Assembly: GCA_963693085.1 (NCBI GenBank)
Contig: OY856413.1
Span: forward strand, 467,301,879 to 467,365,878
Source: Alisma plantago-aquatica
Taxonomy: Eukaryota; Streptophyta; Magnoliopsida; Alismatales; Alismataceae
Length of the DNA: 64,000 bases
Direction of reading: 5' to 3'
Shown here: one piece after another, positions 49,301-61,860 of the stretch
Layout of the letters: each line of letters starts with the position of its first letter
How positions within the stretch are numbered: the first letter of the stretch is position 1
The notes under the pieces: generated by a model
What the model saw: the letters and a program-made list of their open reading frames with translations, nothing else
Told to the model about the DNA's origin: nothing
The model's database searches: none
Position numbers and translations under genes: made by a program

Positions 49301-50780
49301 ATTGAGGCATCAACTTCTAACCATGAAATGTTGAAAAGGTAAAGTCGTTGGTCATTTACATAAGTAACACCTTTGACTGAATCATCTATGATGTTATTGA
49401 GTTGTGATCTATAGAAGTCACCATTTAACCCTAGAAATCCTTCGATTAATGAGTTCTGTTGAGAGTAGGGTAAAACCCACAATCGACTGTTCATTTAAAA
49501 CAAGCCATCAATTGTCAACAAGTACTCTCCTTAAGTTGATCATATAAAGGAAACCATCTAAATCACATTATTAGGACCAACATATTACCTTCGCCATCAT
49601 TCCACTTTATTGGAGTAATAAACATTAGATCTTGACCATTGGGTCAAGTTCATATGTTAAAACTATCAATTACAATATAGGTCCGACCATTGCATCAAGT
49701 CACCCAAGAAACCATTGGTCTAAGGCTTAATTGATGCTACACCTATATGATTAACTCACCATAGATTTTGGAGACCTGATCCACCATCATTGGTGACCGT
49801 TAAGTCACCATAGGTTGTTAGATCAACACTATATTCATTAATCCACATCAAATATCACACTAATATCACCATTGATTGATAGTTTCATTAGGGTACTTAG
49901 TTGTTAATCACTAGGCTTCTAATTAGGCCAACACCTGACTTAAGGGGTGAACATAAGTTGACATCCTTGGTCACCACCATCTGTTGTCATGAAGACAACA
50001 CCATCGGTTGTTGCAATGGTACCACCATCGAGTCATGTGTTTATAGAAGAAATCAACTTTAAGACCTAAAATTGACCATTAGTTGATAGGTACTTAGCAC
50101 CATAGGTTGTCAAACCAACCTGATCCAAGTCATATTATACCTTAGGAATAATGTACACATGATTACAGGTTCATCTAGAACTAAAGTTAGAACATGAAAT
50201 ATTATAAAAATAAAAAACCAAGTCAAGCATAGCTTTTTAATGCATGGATTGTCATTTTCAAGCAAGAACATGAGCTAGAAAGCTTATGGTAAGTAATAAA
50301 CGTGGAGAAAGTTATAAAACTTGTCTCTAATTAGAAGATAAACTACCAAACAAAAGAAAACACGAGCAAGTAGGGTAAGAAATCCAAGCATAAGCAGTGA
50401 ACTCATCCATCTAGCACCTTTATTCATCAAATGTGCAAACCCTAAGCATATGGAGCAAGAAAGGTAGGGTTTTAGAGCAATTTTTACCATGGAATAGCAA
50501 GGTTCCGACCTGGAGAAAGGTAGGGTTTTAGAGCTTTAGAGAAATTTCTTCCATGGAACAACAAGGTTCTGACTTAGAGAAAGGTAGGAGGAAGGATAAC
50601 AAAGAAATAAATTGAGGAAAGAGGGGAATTATTACTCTTTTAGGTCAAGATCAATAGAAGGAAGCTTTTCAAACCCTAAAAGGAAGGCAATTGCAACCCT
50701 AGATTCTTTTTCCAAGAACATCCCCTCTTACTTCATTCTTGGATAGGAAATTCACAACAGTACATAGGGAGAATGGATTC
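46310..50780 (-). repeat. 5' LTR of LARD copy 2, lacking its first 0.6 kb
   Basis: Aligned over its length with the inverse of 6695-15077. Two local duplications are specific to this copy: about 115 bp at 48409-48600 (TTTGCATGCCTTATAACAAG repeated) and about 65 bp at 50460-50590 (AAAGGTAGGGTTTTAGAGC repeated). It has the uninterrupted sequences that correspond to the Sirevirus and gypsy insertion points. Confidence 0.8.
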
Positions 50781-52168
50781 ACAATTGAATTTTCTATATC
50801 ATGATATGCATTAGAGAGAATGAAGATCTTATGAAAAAGGTTCAAAATATCTTGCAAACTGGTGATTCATTAACTTTTAAAATATAGATAAAAAATGCAA
50901 ATTAGTGCCATACATGTGAAATTGATCATTGATGTCTCTAAATTAGAGCATCGCCACATTCATACTATGGTAAATAACTCAACTGAGTACATTTGGGTCA
51001 CAGACAGTGGGAGAAACAGTGTAATCAAAGAGAGTGAAAATCGAGGTTGTCACCGCAAGGTCTACTGCCTTTAATAGGAGGATCCCTTAGGAACCATAAG
51101 GGCCTTATTTTGAGGGTCTTGTAGCGTTGAGTGTGAGGGACAGATAGCCTGGCTAGTAGGCTACAAAGCGACTAAGGTAGGTCTAGAGGTTCTTATATCT
51201 TTTTTTTTTGGACATACGGGTTTCCATGGAGGTGATCGGTGGCGGAGCCACATTGACATTAGGTGGGGTACGTGCCCCACCCTTTATTCCAAATCCTTTA
51301 TAAACTATGAACAAAATCGATCAAATTTATGTGGAAATGTCCATCGGTGCCTCACCCTAAAGTACTAATCATGCTTTGACAATATTCGGCGCCCCACTCT
51401 ATTACAATTTCTGGCTACGCCACTAGACCTTCAAATTGTTTGGATCCTACGTAGGTTGACCCTCTCCTTGGAAGCATTCAAAGGCAATTTGAATCTCTCT
51501 CCTCTTTTTTTGGTGGTGATTGTAGGTACGTGTAGGGAGAAGTAAATAGGCTATCATATATATAGGCTGACGGAATATGGTGCATGTAATGTTTATTGGA
51601 TCGGTGGATCTTCAACCCTTTAGTAGATATGTTACCACCTACTAGAGGTATATATAGACGGGAAGCTCGGGGCTTAACCTATATTTGACAAAAGTCACGC
51701 TTATTAGCGAAGATACACAAAGAGTAGATACACAGGTTCTTAGCGTTTAGAATGGACTATGAGGGCGTTAGATTTTTATAAAGCATAGAACCCATAGCAT
51801 CTTAGGTGGGTTTGTTGCTGGTTGATCTTTATGTTGAGTTTGAATCCATTAACTTTGCACCTGTTTTCTTTCTTTGCTTCCGGCCGCGGTTTGAGATACA
51901 AATTTGTTGTATAAGTAAGGACAAAAATACACAGTTTGTCTTAACCGCCTGTGTACTGCCAAACCACTCATTTTAAACACTACTTTACACTCTAGTATAG
52001 GATTTGCCACAGCCGACAACTCAAACTTTCAAAATTTTAGAATAAAAAATACTGAATTGACGACCCCCTACTTTTGACTATTTCTGCAAGCTATCACTAG
52101 CTAGCTAGACGACAATAAATACTATAGACATGGACAACCAACGAAGATTATAGTTGAATCATGTATGC
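50781..52168. other. Intergenic DNA downstream of CHX15
   Basis: 1.4 kb without an open frame worth reporting, apart from a small MITE-like repeat at 51238-51424. It lies 3' of the CHX15 stop codon and should hold that gene's 3' UTR. Confidence 0.6.
51238..51424. mobile_element. MITE-like element with GTGGCGGAGCC termini
   Basis: GGTGGCGGAGCCAC at the left and CTGGCTACGCCACT at the right form imperfect 14-bp inverted ends about 187 bp apart. Terminal sequences of this GTGGCGGAGCCA kind are common on small plant hAT-like repeats. No clear target duplication can be scored, and no protein is encoded. Confidence 0.5.
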
Positions 52169-55100
52169 TTAGACCTGCCCCCAACCGGTGGCCCTACTGG
52201 TGCCCTTGTTCCCCATGTTTTGCTGTACGGGACTATCGGGAGCCACGAGCTGCGTGGCCGCGCCTCTGTACTGCTGGATGACAAGGACAGACACGACGGT
52301 GCTCGTGAAGTCGGCCGAGCAGAGCATGTCACCGATGGCGCCAAGTTCAGGGTTCTCCGTCCAGTCAGTCATCCCGGCGAGCAACGGTGACTTGGAACCC
52401 TCCGACCTTCCTACGATATACAAGTCGTGGATGGTGTCTATGGCCTGTATCGCCGCCACGGTCTCCTCCCCGTTCTCCACCACCAATTCCGAGTACACCA
52501 CCGACTCGTCGCTCATCGTCTTCACGCGAAACTCCTTCACGCACTCATCGTCCAAGTACCTCTCCCGCTCCACTGCCGACATCATGCTCACTGACCTCTG
52601 GCGCGGATCATTGATTACGTGCTCCCCGTGACCGTTAACCGTGCCCGGGGCAGGCACCTCGGGGGCAGGATCGTTCAACGGGACTTCCACCTCCTCGTCG
52701 TCCAGGAACCGGAGCACGGTCAGACCGATCCCGGGATGATCTGTCATCCGCGCAGCGTAAGCCAGAGCTTCCCGGTCGTCCGGCCCGCCGATGAAGATCA
52801 CCGCGATTTGGTGCGCGGTAAGGAGTCCAGCAGAGATCCTAGCCGTCCCGCCGAGCCCGCGATCAACCAAGATCCCGACGGAGCAAGGAGCATTGTCCAT
52901 GACGTTCTGGTTCACGGTCCGTATCCCGGGGTTGATGACCTCCATGCCTCCATCAACAGTAGGCAACTTATGAAAAGGCAGGATCACCAGCGTCGCGTGC
53001 TTGTCTTCAGCCAAATTGCATATATCCTCATGCATCGTCGAGTACGCAGACACAACGGTCAGCGGCTGCACCGACACGCCACCAGCGTGCTGCTCGTACG
53101 TCTCGAACGCCTTGATGATCTGCTCTGACTGCGCCTGTACGCGGTTCATGTTCCCTCCACCACTTGGCCCGGTGGCGGCACTGCCGCGGCGGCGCTTCTC
53201 TCCAGCGGCTGCGTGGGTGTCGTGCACGATCAGCATCGCGGACTCGCGGCCCGTCAGCTCCACCAAGTGGGCGGCGCAAACGAAGACCGGGGAACGCTTC
53301 GTGGGATGGGAGATCTCCAAGAGGCTGACCGTTGATGGGACGTTTCGCGGGTTGTGGATGCAGGCCAACATTCGCAGCTCCATGTCGGGCTTCATCCGCT
53401 GGATCATGCGCCTCTTGTAGGATACCAGCTGCCGGGACTGTCGGTACACCACGAAGGACAGCGGGGTCACCGTCGCCGTCACGATGATCGACAGCAAGAC
53501 GAAGCTCGAATACGTCTGCGTGTATACCAACTGTGTTGTGGACAGGCATCGGAAAAATAAGGCAGTTGTTAGTTAATCTTACGGATAAAAAGAACCCGAA
53601 AAAGTAAAGGAAAAAAAAAAACTAATCTAGCATTCCTTATTAGATATTTTTCAAAATAACACTTTGTATAGAACCAACCATTCAAAATACCGGTTTTTAT
53701 ATCCGGCATGTTCTTTTTAAAAAAGAAACTTCCAAAGAAAGCTAACAAATAATCAAAATGTTCGGCTTAGGGATGCAAATTAAGCGTTCCACACAACGCG
53801 GCGCTTTCACAATGTGGCGCTTTTTATTTATGGCTTTTTTAACATCTTTTAATTTAAAAATGAATTGCCTTATGGAGTGGAACTTGTTGATCTGGTGTAC
53901 ATAAAAAAACCAAAAAATGTTGCATTATGTGACTAATGTGTACTATTTTGATAAATATTTTGTAATGTTTGCTATATCGATTTTTTTTAGAAGTATGCTA
54001 AATTGATGGCATTAAAAATAAAATAATTGTAATAAAATGTGTATATTCTAATATAAAAATATCACAAAAATGTGAAACCTTCTCATAGATGTTACATATT
54101 GTTCGTATTCAATGTGACCATGGGAGATCATTACACAACCATGCACCTTCGGCTTCTTGGCACACTCAAGTGGTAGTCATCATCTTTCTATTCAATAATA
54201 AAATTCAAATTTTTTACTCAAGTGGCGCAATTTTCAGCAAAAGTAACAAAAAGCGTCAAGATTGTGGTGGTTTTTACTGCCTTATTTTGTGATATGTACT
54301 ATATCATGTGCTTTTTTAGTTAATTTGTAGATAAAATAAGTATTATCACACATGTTGTCAAGAAAATATATTATAATATACTTTTGAAAATAATTTCAAC
54401 AGTAATGCATTTTCTACACCTCTTATTGTCTTCCTACACCTGTAGATATTGTAAAAAATATTGGTTTAAATTAAATCCATTGGACATATGGCACCGCGGA
54501 CTAATCTCCTAAAGGGTGTAGGTCACTTTGTTTTCCTACATGACTAGTAGATTTTGATGCGTCTGATTAACACTTTTTCTTTATTGCTCCTTTAACTACC
54601 TTGTAGCTTCTCTCTATTAAAATAAATATTTTTAATAAAAAATAAACCACGACTACTTAATGTCATATTTTTTACATTCTAACCATTACTGGTTCGATAA
54701 ACAACTCCCTATGAAAATTTGATGTAAGCATGACTCATATAAAACAGCCGCCACTGTATTGCAAATTTTAAAAATAAAACTAAAAGTCATGTGACATTTT
54801 GGCTGTTTCAGCGAGAGATTGAAAAACATCGATTAAAACGACAGTTTCACCTGAAACTGTGTTGGTGGCTGGTTTTTTACTCGGAGGAGATTTTTGGAGT
54901 AGTTTTTTTAGCACATCTATCACAATAGTGTTCCTTGGTTTTTTTTCTTTTTGAACAATTGAGGTACATGCATGCACTCAACGGAGAATCGAATGCGATA
55001 CTGACCTTCTTGTCTAGAGCAATATAGAGCACGATGAGCTCCATGATCCCTTTTGCGTTCATGAGGACACCAAGCGACACGCCCTCGCGAGCCGGCATGC

Positions 55101-56457
55101 CATAGAACATAGAGACGAGCACGATGGCACCTACACGTACAATGGCGCACCCGATGACGACAGCTACAAGGAACCCCCAGACGCCGAAGAAGTTGAGCGA
55201 GGTGATCTCGAACTTGACTCCTACGACGGCGAAAAAGAGCGGCAACATGAACCCGGACACGAAATCCTCGAGCTTCTCGGTGAGTACTACCACAAGAGGT
55301 CCGTTGGGTATGACGACACCCATGACGAAGGCGCCGAACACCGCGTGGACGCCGACGGTGTCGGCGACGATGGCACTGCCGAGGACGGCGAGGAGGATGA
55401 GCACGACGTGCAGCTCGTCCAGCATCTCTCCCTCCTGCGTCTGGGAGATGACCCAGTCAGCGAACTCCCGGACGGCGTAGTACATGAAGATGACGAAGAT
55501 GATCCCTGAGATGATGATCTCCGCGGACGCGACGTAGGAGCGGTGCTTGCCGTTGATCGCGATGGCTATGCCGAGGAGGATCCATGAGATCCCGTCGCAG
55601 AGGATCGCGGAGGACATTGCTAGGCGGCCGATCTCGGAGTTGAGGAGCTTCAGTTCGGCGAGGATGCGGGCTAGGACTGGGTACGCTGTCATTGTGACGG
55701 AGGCGCCGGTGAAGATGAGGTAGGCGTCCGGGTAGGATTTCTGTTGGACCTCTTCGCTAGCGAAACCCAAATACATGAGTATCTCGACGAGGAAGACGGG
55801 GCCTACGCTGGCTGCTGTCATCACCCACGCCTTTTGCCCTGCTCGGGTCACGACTTTTAGGTCCACTTGAAGGCCTACCAGGAATATGAAGTAAACTAGA
55901 CCGAGGTTGGCCATTGTCTCAAGCACCGTCAAGCTTCGTGTTGGAAAGACAACGTCCATGTAGTTGGGTATGCGACCTAAACCGGAAGGGCCGAGAAGAA
56001 TGCCACCCTGCAACAGCAAGACAGAGCAATTAATTATAGGATGGTTAAATGGCAGAGCCAAATAGGTCGACGATTTGTAAGAAACAAGCGCGGTGGACGC
56101 GCATTTTACATTGTCCTGAAAAAATATATTTATAGAAACACTTACAATGACCTCGGAGATGAACCTCGGCTGGCGAAGGTGCTTGAGAATCGCATTGAGC
56201 CCCCTAGTGGTGACGACGACGAAGATAGCCTGGAGGATAAACAGCGGGAGGGAATAGTCCAGCGGATTATCCCCTTGCCATATCCCATTCGTGGTGATCA
56301 TGGTCGGGGTGTAGCAGATGATGAACGCCCCGGAGATGTCCTTGCCGGGGTCCTGCGACGCCCCGGCCATCGTCGCCGGGTTAAGCAATGCCGCTTGCTT
56401 CGCCGCCTCATTGGCTTTCGTGAGGTTTAACGCCGTTAAGAACACCGGTTCAGGCAT
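52169..56457 (-). CDS. CHX15: Cation/H+ exchanger, CHX15-like (CPA2 family)
   Basis: Three exons: 56457-56146, 56007-55006 and 53530-52169, all phase 0 with GT-AG introns of 138 and 1475 bp, giving 104+334+453 = 891 residues and a TAA stop. The N-terminal half is the 12-span CPA2 exchanger (TTNGIWQGDNPLDYSLPL near 55, GGILLGPSGLG at 105, MTAYPVLARILAELKLLN near 210, HAVFGAFVMGVVIPNGPL further on). The C-terminal half is the two-part hydrophilic domain of plant CHX proteins (SYKRRMIQRMKPDMELRMLA, VQPLTVVSAYSTMHEDICNL, GILVDRGLGG, FIGGPDDREALAYAARM, TDWTENPELGAIGD). These segments are closest to Arabidopsis CHX15. The family moves K+ (or Na+) against H+ across endomembranes or the plasma membrane. 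The conserved Asn-Asp of the exchanger core reads Cys-Asp at 241-242. Exons are GC-rich against AT-rich surroundings. No break is seen. Confidence 0.93.
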
Positions 56458-57330
56458 GGTGGTTCTTGAACACTATTACTTTGTCAATAATCCACCGTCG
56501 TCGTGCTCAAACTGGGCATGTCATGGCATTGACAAGGTCGTGCATGGACGGAGGTTGGCCGTCGTTGATGTTAGTGGTGTCAAACAACAGGAACATGCGT
56601 GCAGGTCCCCTGCAAAGTGCGCTCTTCCTTGTGTTTTTGCTTCTCGGAGAGCGATGCATGGCGCAGGGGAAGACTAAATTTAGACTGGAGGCTGATGGTC
56701 AAAACAGATGAGAGAGCGAGAGAGAGTCCCGGTGATAGGAGATTACGTGAGACAGAGAGTAGTAAGGCGCACGAGTCGGGCCGCATTGAGAACACACCAA
56801 TGAAGGGTCCGATTTTCTTGTTCCCGCTCACTATTGCAGACATGTTACATTTAATCTTACTCTCATTAGCAGGTCGCTTCACTCTTGCAAAAATTACCTT
56901 TCAAGTTATCCCTGCCTATTCTATACCTTTCAAGTTCTAGGATAATTTTTGGATGATGTGAGTGCTGATTGGAAAGATAAAATACGTGGCATAGATGAAT
57001 AAGAGATTTTTTTATTTAACTTATAACTTTTAATCTGCCATTGAATTTTTTGATGAAGTAAAAATCAGTGGTTTCGTAATAAAAATACAATTCAACAAGA
57101 TTAATTTTGATATACTTCGAAGAAGAAATGATATACAATACAAAAACAAATTCTATATATTGTGCATAATTATTTTCTCATTACACAACAATATAAAAAT
57201 AAAATTATCCGTGATGAATTTTTTGACGAAATAAAAATCAGTAGATTCTATATGGAAAATATATTCCAACAAGACTAATGTTGATATATTTGAGGAGGGA
57301 AGTAAAATGAAAAAAGGAGGGAAGTGATGT
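56458..57330 (-). promoter_or_regulatory. Upstream region of CHX15
   Basis: About 870 bp between the CHX15 start codon and the tandem repeats. The first 450 bp are moderately GC-rich and the rest AT-rich. No unambiguous TATA box or transcription start was found on the minus strand. Open frames of 80-119 codons on both strands are not supported by any family signature. Confidence 0.4.
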
Positions 57331-57743
57331 GTGCCACTTATGCATTCACTGGTTAAACAAAGTTGATTAAGATCATTAAGCTTTGGGCACTGGTAACTTA
57401 TAATGGGTGCAAGTAACTTCGTTTGAGTGTCAATCTCATGTAATACTAGACGTTGATTAACTTCATTAAGTTTTAGGTGTCGTTATCTTGTTTGGGTGTC
57501 AAATATCTATTCTTAGACGCAGTTATCCATCCACTGTGTGTCATTGCATGTGTTACTGGGCTTTGATTAAGTTCATCATATTTTGGGTGTCATTAACTTG
57601 TTATGGGTGTCGATTGCTCATGTTTGGGAGCACTTATTCATTGTCGTCATTTCATGTGCTACTGGAAGTTGATTAACTTCATTGGGTTTTAGGCACCAAT
57701 ATCTTGTTTTGGGTATCAAATATCCATTTTTAGGCGTCGTTAT
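57331..57743 (+). repeat. Dimeric tandem repeat, left block
   Basis: Monomers of about 106-111 bp start TCATTTCATGTGYTACTGG. They alternate between an A form (TTGATTAACTTCATTAAGTTTTGGGCGCCAATATC) and a B form (TTGATTAAGTTCATCATGTTTTGGGCGCCATTAAC), giving a 216-bp dimer. This block holds about four monomers, the first ones diverged. It is continued at 60903 after a solo LTR. Confidence 0.82.
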
Positions 57744-60700
57744 TGTAACGACTTCACTTTTTGCGTCCACCAATTAAGGAAAGACCTTCAAGTTGAGAGT
57801 CATTATCTATATCCCCAAGGATCCAGATTTAGTAAATAATAAGTAATAGAAAACAAATTCATTAATTCATAAATATTATTTACAAAATGCTTATATGAAA
57901 TTCTATTACCAGAACGATACATAGAGAAGAAGTGTCTATCTAAATCCTCCTTACTTATATTAATGTCCTCGTATGGTTTCATCTTCATCTTCATGTCCCT
58001 TATCGTGTATATCATCATATACCTAAAATGTCGTGAAACAAAACACGGTCAGTATGACAAGTCATATCGGTATGTGGGGGAAATAAAAGTTCACAAGTAA
58101 TGATAACAACATAATTCAACAATTAATGTTTAACAAACCAAATTTATATTTTTAGCATGACTACCCAATCTAGGTTTCTCCACCCTCTGTCATAACTCCT
58201 TAGGGGCTCATACTGTAGTATTCACTATCTTCCCCTATCCAGGTGGATGACCTTTCCATAGATCCAGAGGTGGCCTAATTCAGACTAGTCATGTTCATAT
58301 ATAATGTGATAATCATAGTCAATTTAAAGTTTACATAGAATGAAATAAATAAGCAAGCATATAATTTCAACCATGCGAGAAAAAACTATGAGAAACTGTG
58401 TGAAACTACAACGGATAATCTTAGGCTTAACCACATACCTTTGTCATGCAGATTATTCAATTATACTTCAAGCATATTGTCCAATCAAGCAAGCAAATCA
58501 AGCAATCATCATATAATCTGATATATGTAAATTCTAAAGTATCACCAATCACATTAAACAAATTAAATCCTACTTGGTCCTAAATTAGGGTTTAGGTTTT
58601 CTTGTTATCATTAGGGATATGCCTCAAATCCCTTAATTCCATAATTATTATTTTAATGACTTGAGAAACCTAATTCATATTAGGTGCTTCCATGATTTTT
58701 AAATCTATCATATCATTGTGTCATGAATACTTAGGTTAGATCATCATAACAAGTTATGATCTATGTCCCTAATTACCTGATCTATCACATCATTACATTA
58801 ATATTACTTAGATTTGATCATTTGCAACATGGAAAGATATGGTCTTTAGCCCTAGTTCATCATATGCATGACTATTCACATTAGAAACCCTAATTCTACA
58901 TCATTACGATCATGAACTTGTTCAACCATCATTATGTTTCATATTATCAGATTTCATCACAAAGAAACATACTTAACATGTTTAAAACTCAAACTAGGGC
59001 TTTCAATATGCTAATCACCACTTTATCATATAATATCCTACTTTTGAAAAAGGAAGCATTATCAAGTCTCAAACTTATTTTATTTGGATTCTACTCGTTC
59101 TCTTGATCATTTTTCATATATAATTTATTTTCATCTGAGCTTCCTAGCAATTTCTATGATTTTTGCAAATTAAAGATAGTTGGCCCAATTAGAAACCACC
59201 ACATCAACATATTTACCTTTGCTTTAATTGTTTCAATGGTGGCTCGAGATCAGGCAGTTCATTCTTTATTTCACCCTCAGGCCATGCGGTTTAGACCAGC
59301 ATCACCTCCCTTCTTCACGCAATCGTTCTTCCGCCTACATCACGGTGGTTCTACCGAAACTAGAGGGCGACAAGCCTTCTCCTTTCGCCATGGCTAGGAG
59401 GAGATGATTGTGTGCCCGATCCACTCCATCCCTACCCCCCTACTCTACCCCCAGGTCTCTGCTACCTTCAGGATCTTGAGATCATCAGAGCGAGCGGTTG
59501 GACCAACGGCCGACAGGGAGAAAACCTCGTCGCCCACTCGAGGGCTGGAGGCAAGTCCAGGAGCTCCGACTGGTCAAGCGGCCACCTCCATAGCCGTGTG
59601 GCTCCTCCAATCTCTGAGCCGTTGAGGGATCAACGAGAAGTTGTTGATGACAAGATAGATAGGAAAATTCATCCCCTCGACATTGCTGTTGTGATGGGAA
59701 GCTGTTGCTAGCGTTCTAGGCCGGTGCAGCTTCGACGATCCTCAACAGAGATCCCTTCAAGATTCCAGAGAGCACGGTAGGAGGAGGCGCTCTCCCCTAG
59801 GACTAGTTGGAGTACTGCCATGTCGAAGGTCAAGGAGAGGGGAGGGTTGACCCTAAAGGAAGGAGTTCGATTAGGCAACATCTTCTCATCCTATGATGAA
59901 CATCTAGAAGCTGACTACAACTCTAGAGTCTCCCAACTGCGAGGCAAGGTGCCTCTCCCAAGCCTACCTCGATAGGGTGTTGCCTTAGTTACCATCTAAC
60001 ATCATCGGCTAGGGAGGATTCTCCTGATCCAGATCTTGCTATATGTCCTTCTTACTGGTGTGATGCCAAACCTAGATGAAACAGGAGAGGGGCATGGGTT
60101 GGGTTGTGCATGGATCTGCATGCATATAGATACATACACCTCTTTCCTCTTGCTTCCTTTTTATTTTTTTTTCCTTGGTGCACAAGCTAGATGTCAAAAA
60201 GGCAATGTTACTATTACTACCTTTCTATAAACATTCAATGATGCCTCTTTTTATTCAACCACTCAACCATTGACTAGGAAAGGAAACATATCCCCCCTTT
60301 CTTTCTTTTTTCACAAGTCACAAATGCATATCCTTAACGTAAAAGTAAAAAAAAGGATAATTACTTCTTTTCATATGCTCATCTTTGATTATCCAAACCT
60401 AAAAGCCATAAAATAGAGCATAAACTTATATGGAGTCTTTTGGATTAAAGGTCATTAATCTTTTCTTACCTTGAAATATACGTTGTTCCTTTTTATCTCT
60501 CTTTGATCTATCCTCTAAATGAAATATAGGAACTCATTAATATTATCTCAATAATATTCTATAATTGAGATTTATTGGGGTGTCTTTTTATACAAACTTG
60601 ATCTTTTAAGCATCTCATTAAAGCAATTACCATTACTTCATGAATCATCCTTTTCCTCTCAATTTCTAGAATCCTCTTATTTCCATTATTATTTTCTGGT

Positions 60701-60907
60701 GTACCTAAAGATAAATTGGAATATTGTTGTTTGATGTCTCAAACGTTGTGTTGTCAATGATGTCCAGATAATTACTCTTTTAATTACCTAAAATACTATA
60801 TTTTATTTTCTTTTACATATTATTCCATGAATAATACATTTAAGGGACTCATCTATCAATTCATGGCTTATGTTCAATTTTACAAAAATTGAGGATATAA
60901 CAATTAT
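57739..60907 (-). mobile_element. Solo LTR of a Tekay-like gypsy element in the satellite
   Basis: 57744-60902 (3159 bp) reads TGTAACGACT...GGATATAACA on the plus strand. GTTAT precedes it and ATTAT follows, a 5-bp duplication with one change. The satellite monomer continues in register across the gap. Internal blocks line up in order and orientation with the LTR at 26765-30147, whose primer site shows minus orientation, so this LTR is minus as well. No internal region is present. A GC-rich segment at 59240-60000 with frames up to 99 codons matches the leader-like part of the other LTR and is not a gene. Confidence 0.8.
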
Positions 60908-61860
60908 CCATTCACTAGGTGTCATTGCATGTGCTACTGGGCGTCGATTAAGTTCATCATGTTTCGGGCACCATTAACTTGTTTTGGGTGTTGATTACTC
61001 ATGTTTGGGTGCATTTACTCATTCATTGGCGTCATTTCATGTGCTACTAGATGTTGATTAATTTCATTAAGTTTTGGGCGCCAATATCTTATTTTAGATG
61101 TCAATTATCCATTTTTGGCGTCGTTCTCCATACACTGGATGCCATTTCATGTGTTATTTAGCATTGATTAAGTTCATTATGGTTTGGGAAGTATTAACTT
61201 ATTTTGGGTGTCAATTACTCAGGTTTGGGCGCACTTACTCATTAGCGTCATTTCATGTGCTACTGGACGTTGATTAACTTCATTAAGTTTTGGGCGCCAA
61301 TATCACGTTTTGGTTGTCAATTATCTATTTTTGTACGTTGTTATCCGTTCACTGAGCTTCATTTCATGTGTTAGTGGGTGTTGATTAAGTTCATCATTTT
61401 TTGAGCGCCATTAACTTAGTTTGGGTGTCAGTTACTCATATTTGGGCACACTTACTCATTCACTGGCGTCATCTCATGTGCTATTGGATGTTGATTAATT
61501 TTATTAAGTTTTGGGTGCCATTTTCTTATTTTAGGTGTCAATATCCATTTTTGGGGAAAATTATCCATTCACTGGGGGTTATTTCATGTATTATTGAGTG
61601 TTGATTAAGTTCATCATGTTTTCGGCACCATTAACTTATTTTAGGTTTTAATTAACCATGTTTGGGTGTACTTAGCAATCATTGGGCGTCACTTCATGTG
61701 TCACTGAGCATTGATTAAGTTATTAAGCTATGAGTGTCATTATCTTGTTCTGGGTGTCAATTACCCATTTTTGGGCGCACTTTTTCATTCATTGGGCGTC
61801 AGTTTATGTGTTAATAAAAAAATTATTAAGTTCGTCATGTTTTGGACGCCATTAAACTCA
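60903..61860 (+). repeat. Dimeric tandem repeat, right block
   Basis: About nine monomers continue the array in the same direction. Monomer starts at 60922, 61032, 61142, 61248 and 61359 give steps of 110, 110, 106 and 111 bp. A and B forms alternate throughout. Divergence grows toward the end. Confidence 0.85.

Larger units (their letters stand above)
30148..50780 (-). mobile_element. LARD copy 2, inverted, with both LTR outer parts lost
   Basis: On the minus strand this reads 5' LTR (50780-46310), primer site (46306-46295), interior (46309-43936) and 3' LTR (43935-41404 continued at 31213-30148). The Sirevirus 31214-41403 splits the 3' LTR. The first 0.6 kb of the 5' LTR is missing at the right end. 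The last 1.3 kb of the 3' LTR is missing at the left end, where the gypsy element begins. No target duplication can therefore be scored. It is the same family as 67-15077 and equally devoid of pol. Confidence 0.83.

Noticed and set aside
52188..53420. Plus-strand frames of 139-169 codons across the third CHX15 exon
   Set aside because: They are antisense shadows of a GC-rich coding exon whose minus-strand product is unmistakable.
53760..53830. GCGC-rich paired motifs in CHX15 intron 2 as a MITE
   Set aside because: The inverted segments are short and unequal and no target duplication is visible.
54780..54977. 65-codon minus-strand frame in CHX15 intron 2
   Set aside because: It is read-through from the exon 2 donor site into the intron with no similarity to known proteins, and CHX15 homology resumes only at 53530.
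59240..60230. GC-rich frames of 64-99 codons
   Set aside because: They lie inside the solo LTR at a position equivalent to the leader-like part of the other gypsy LTR.
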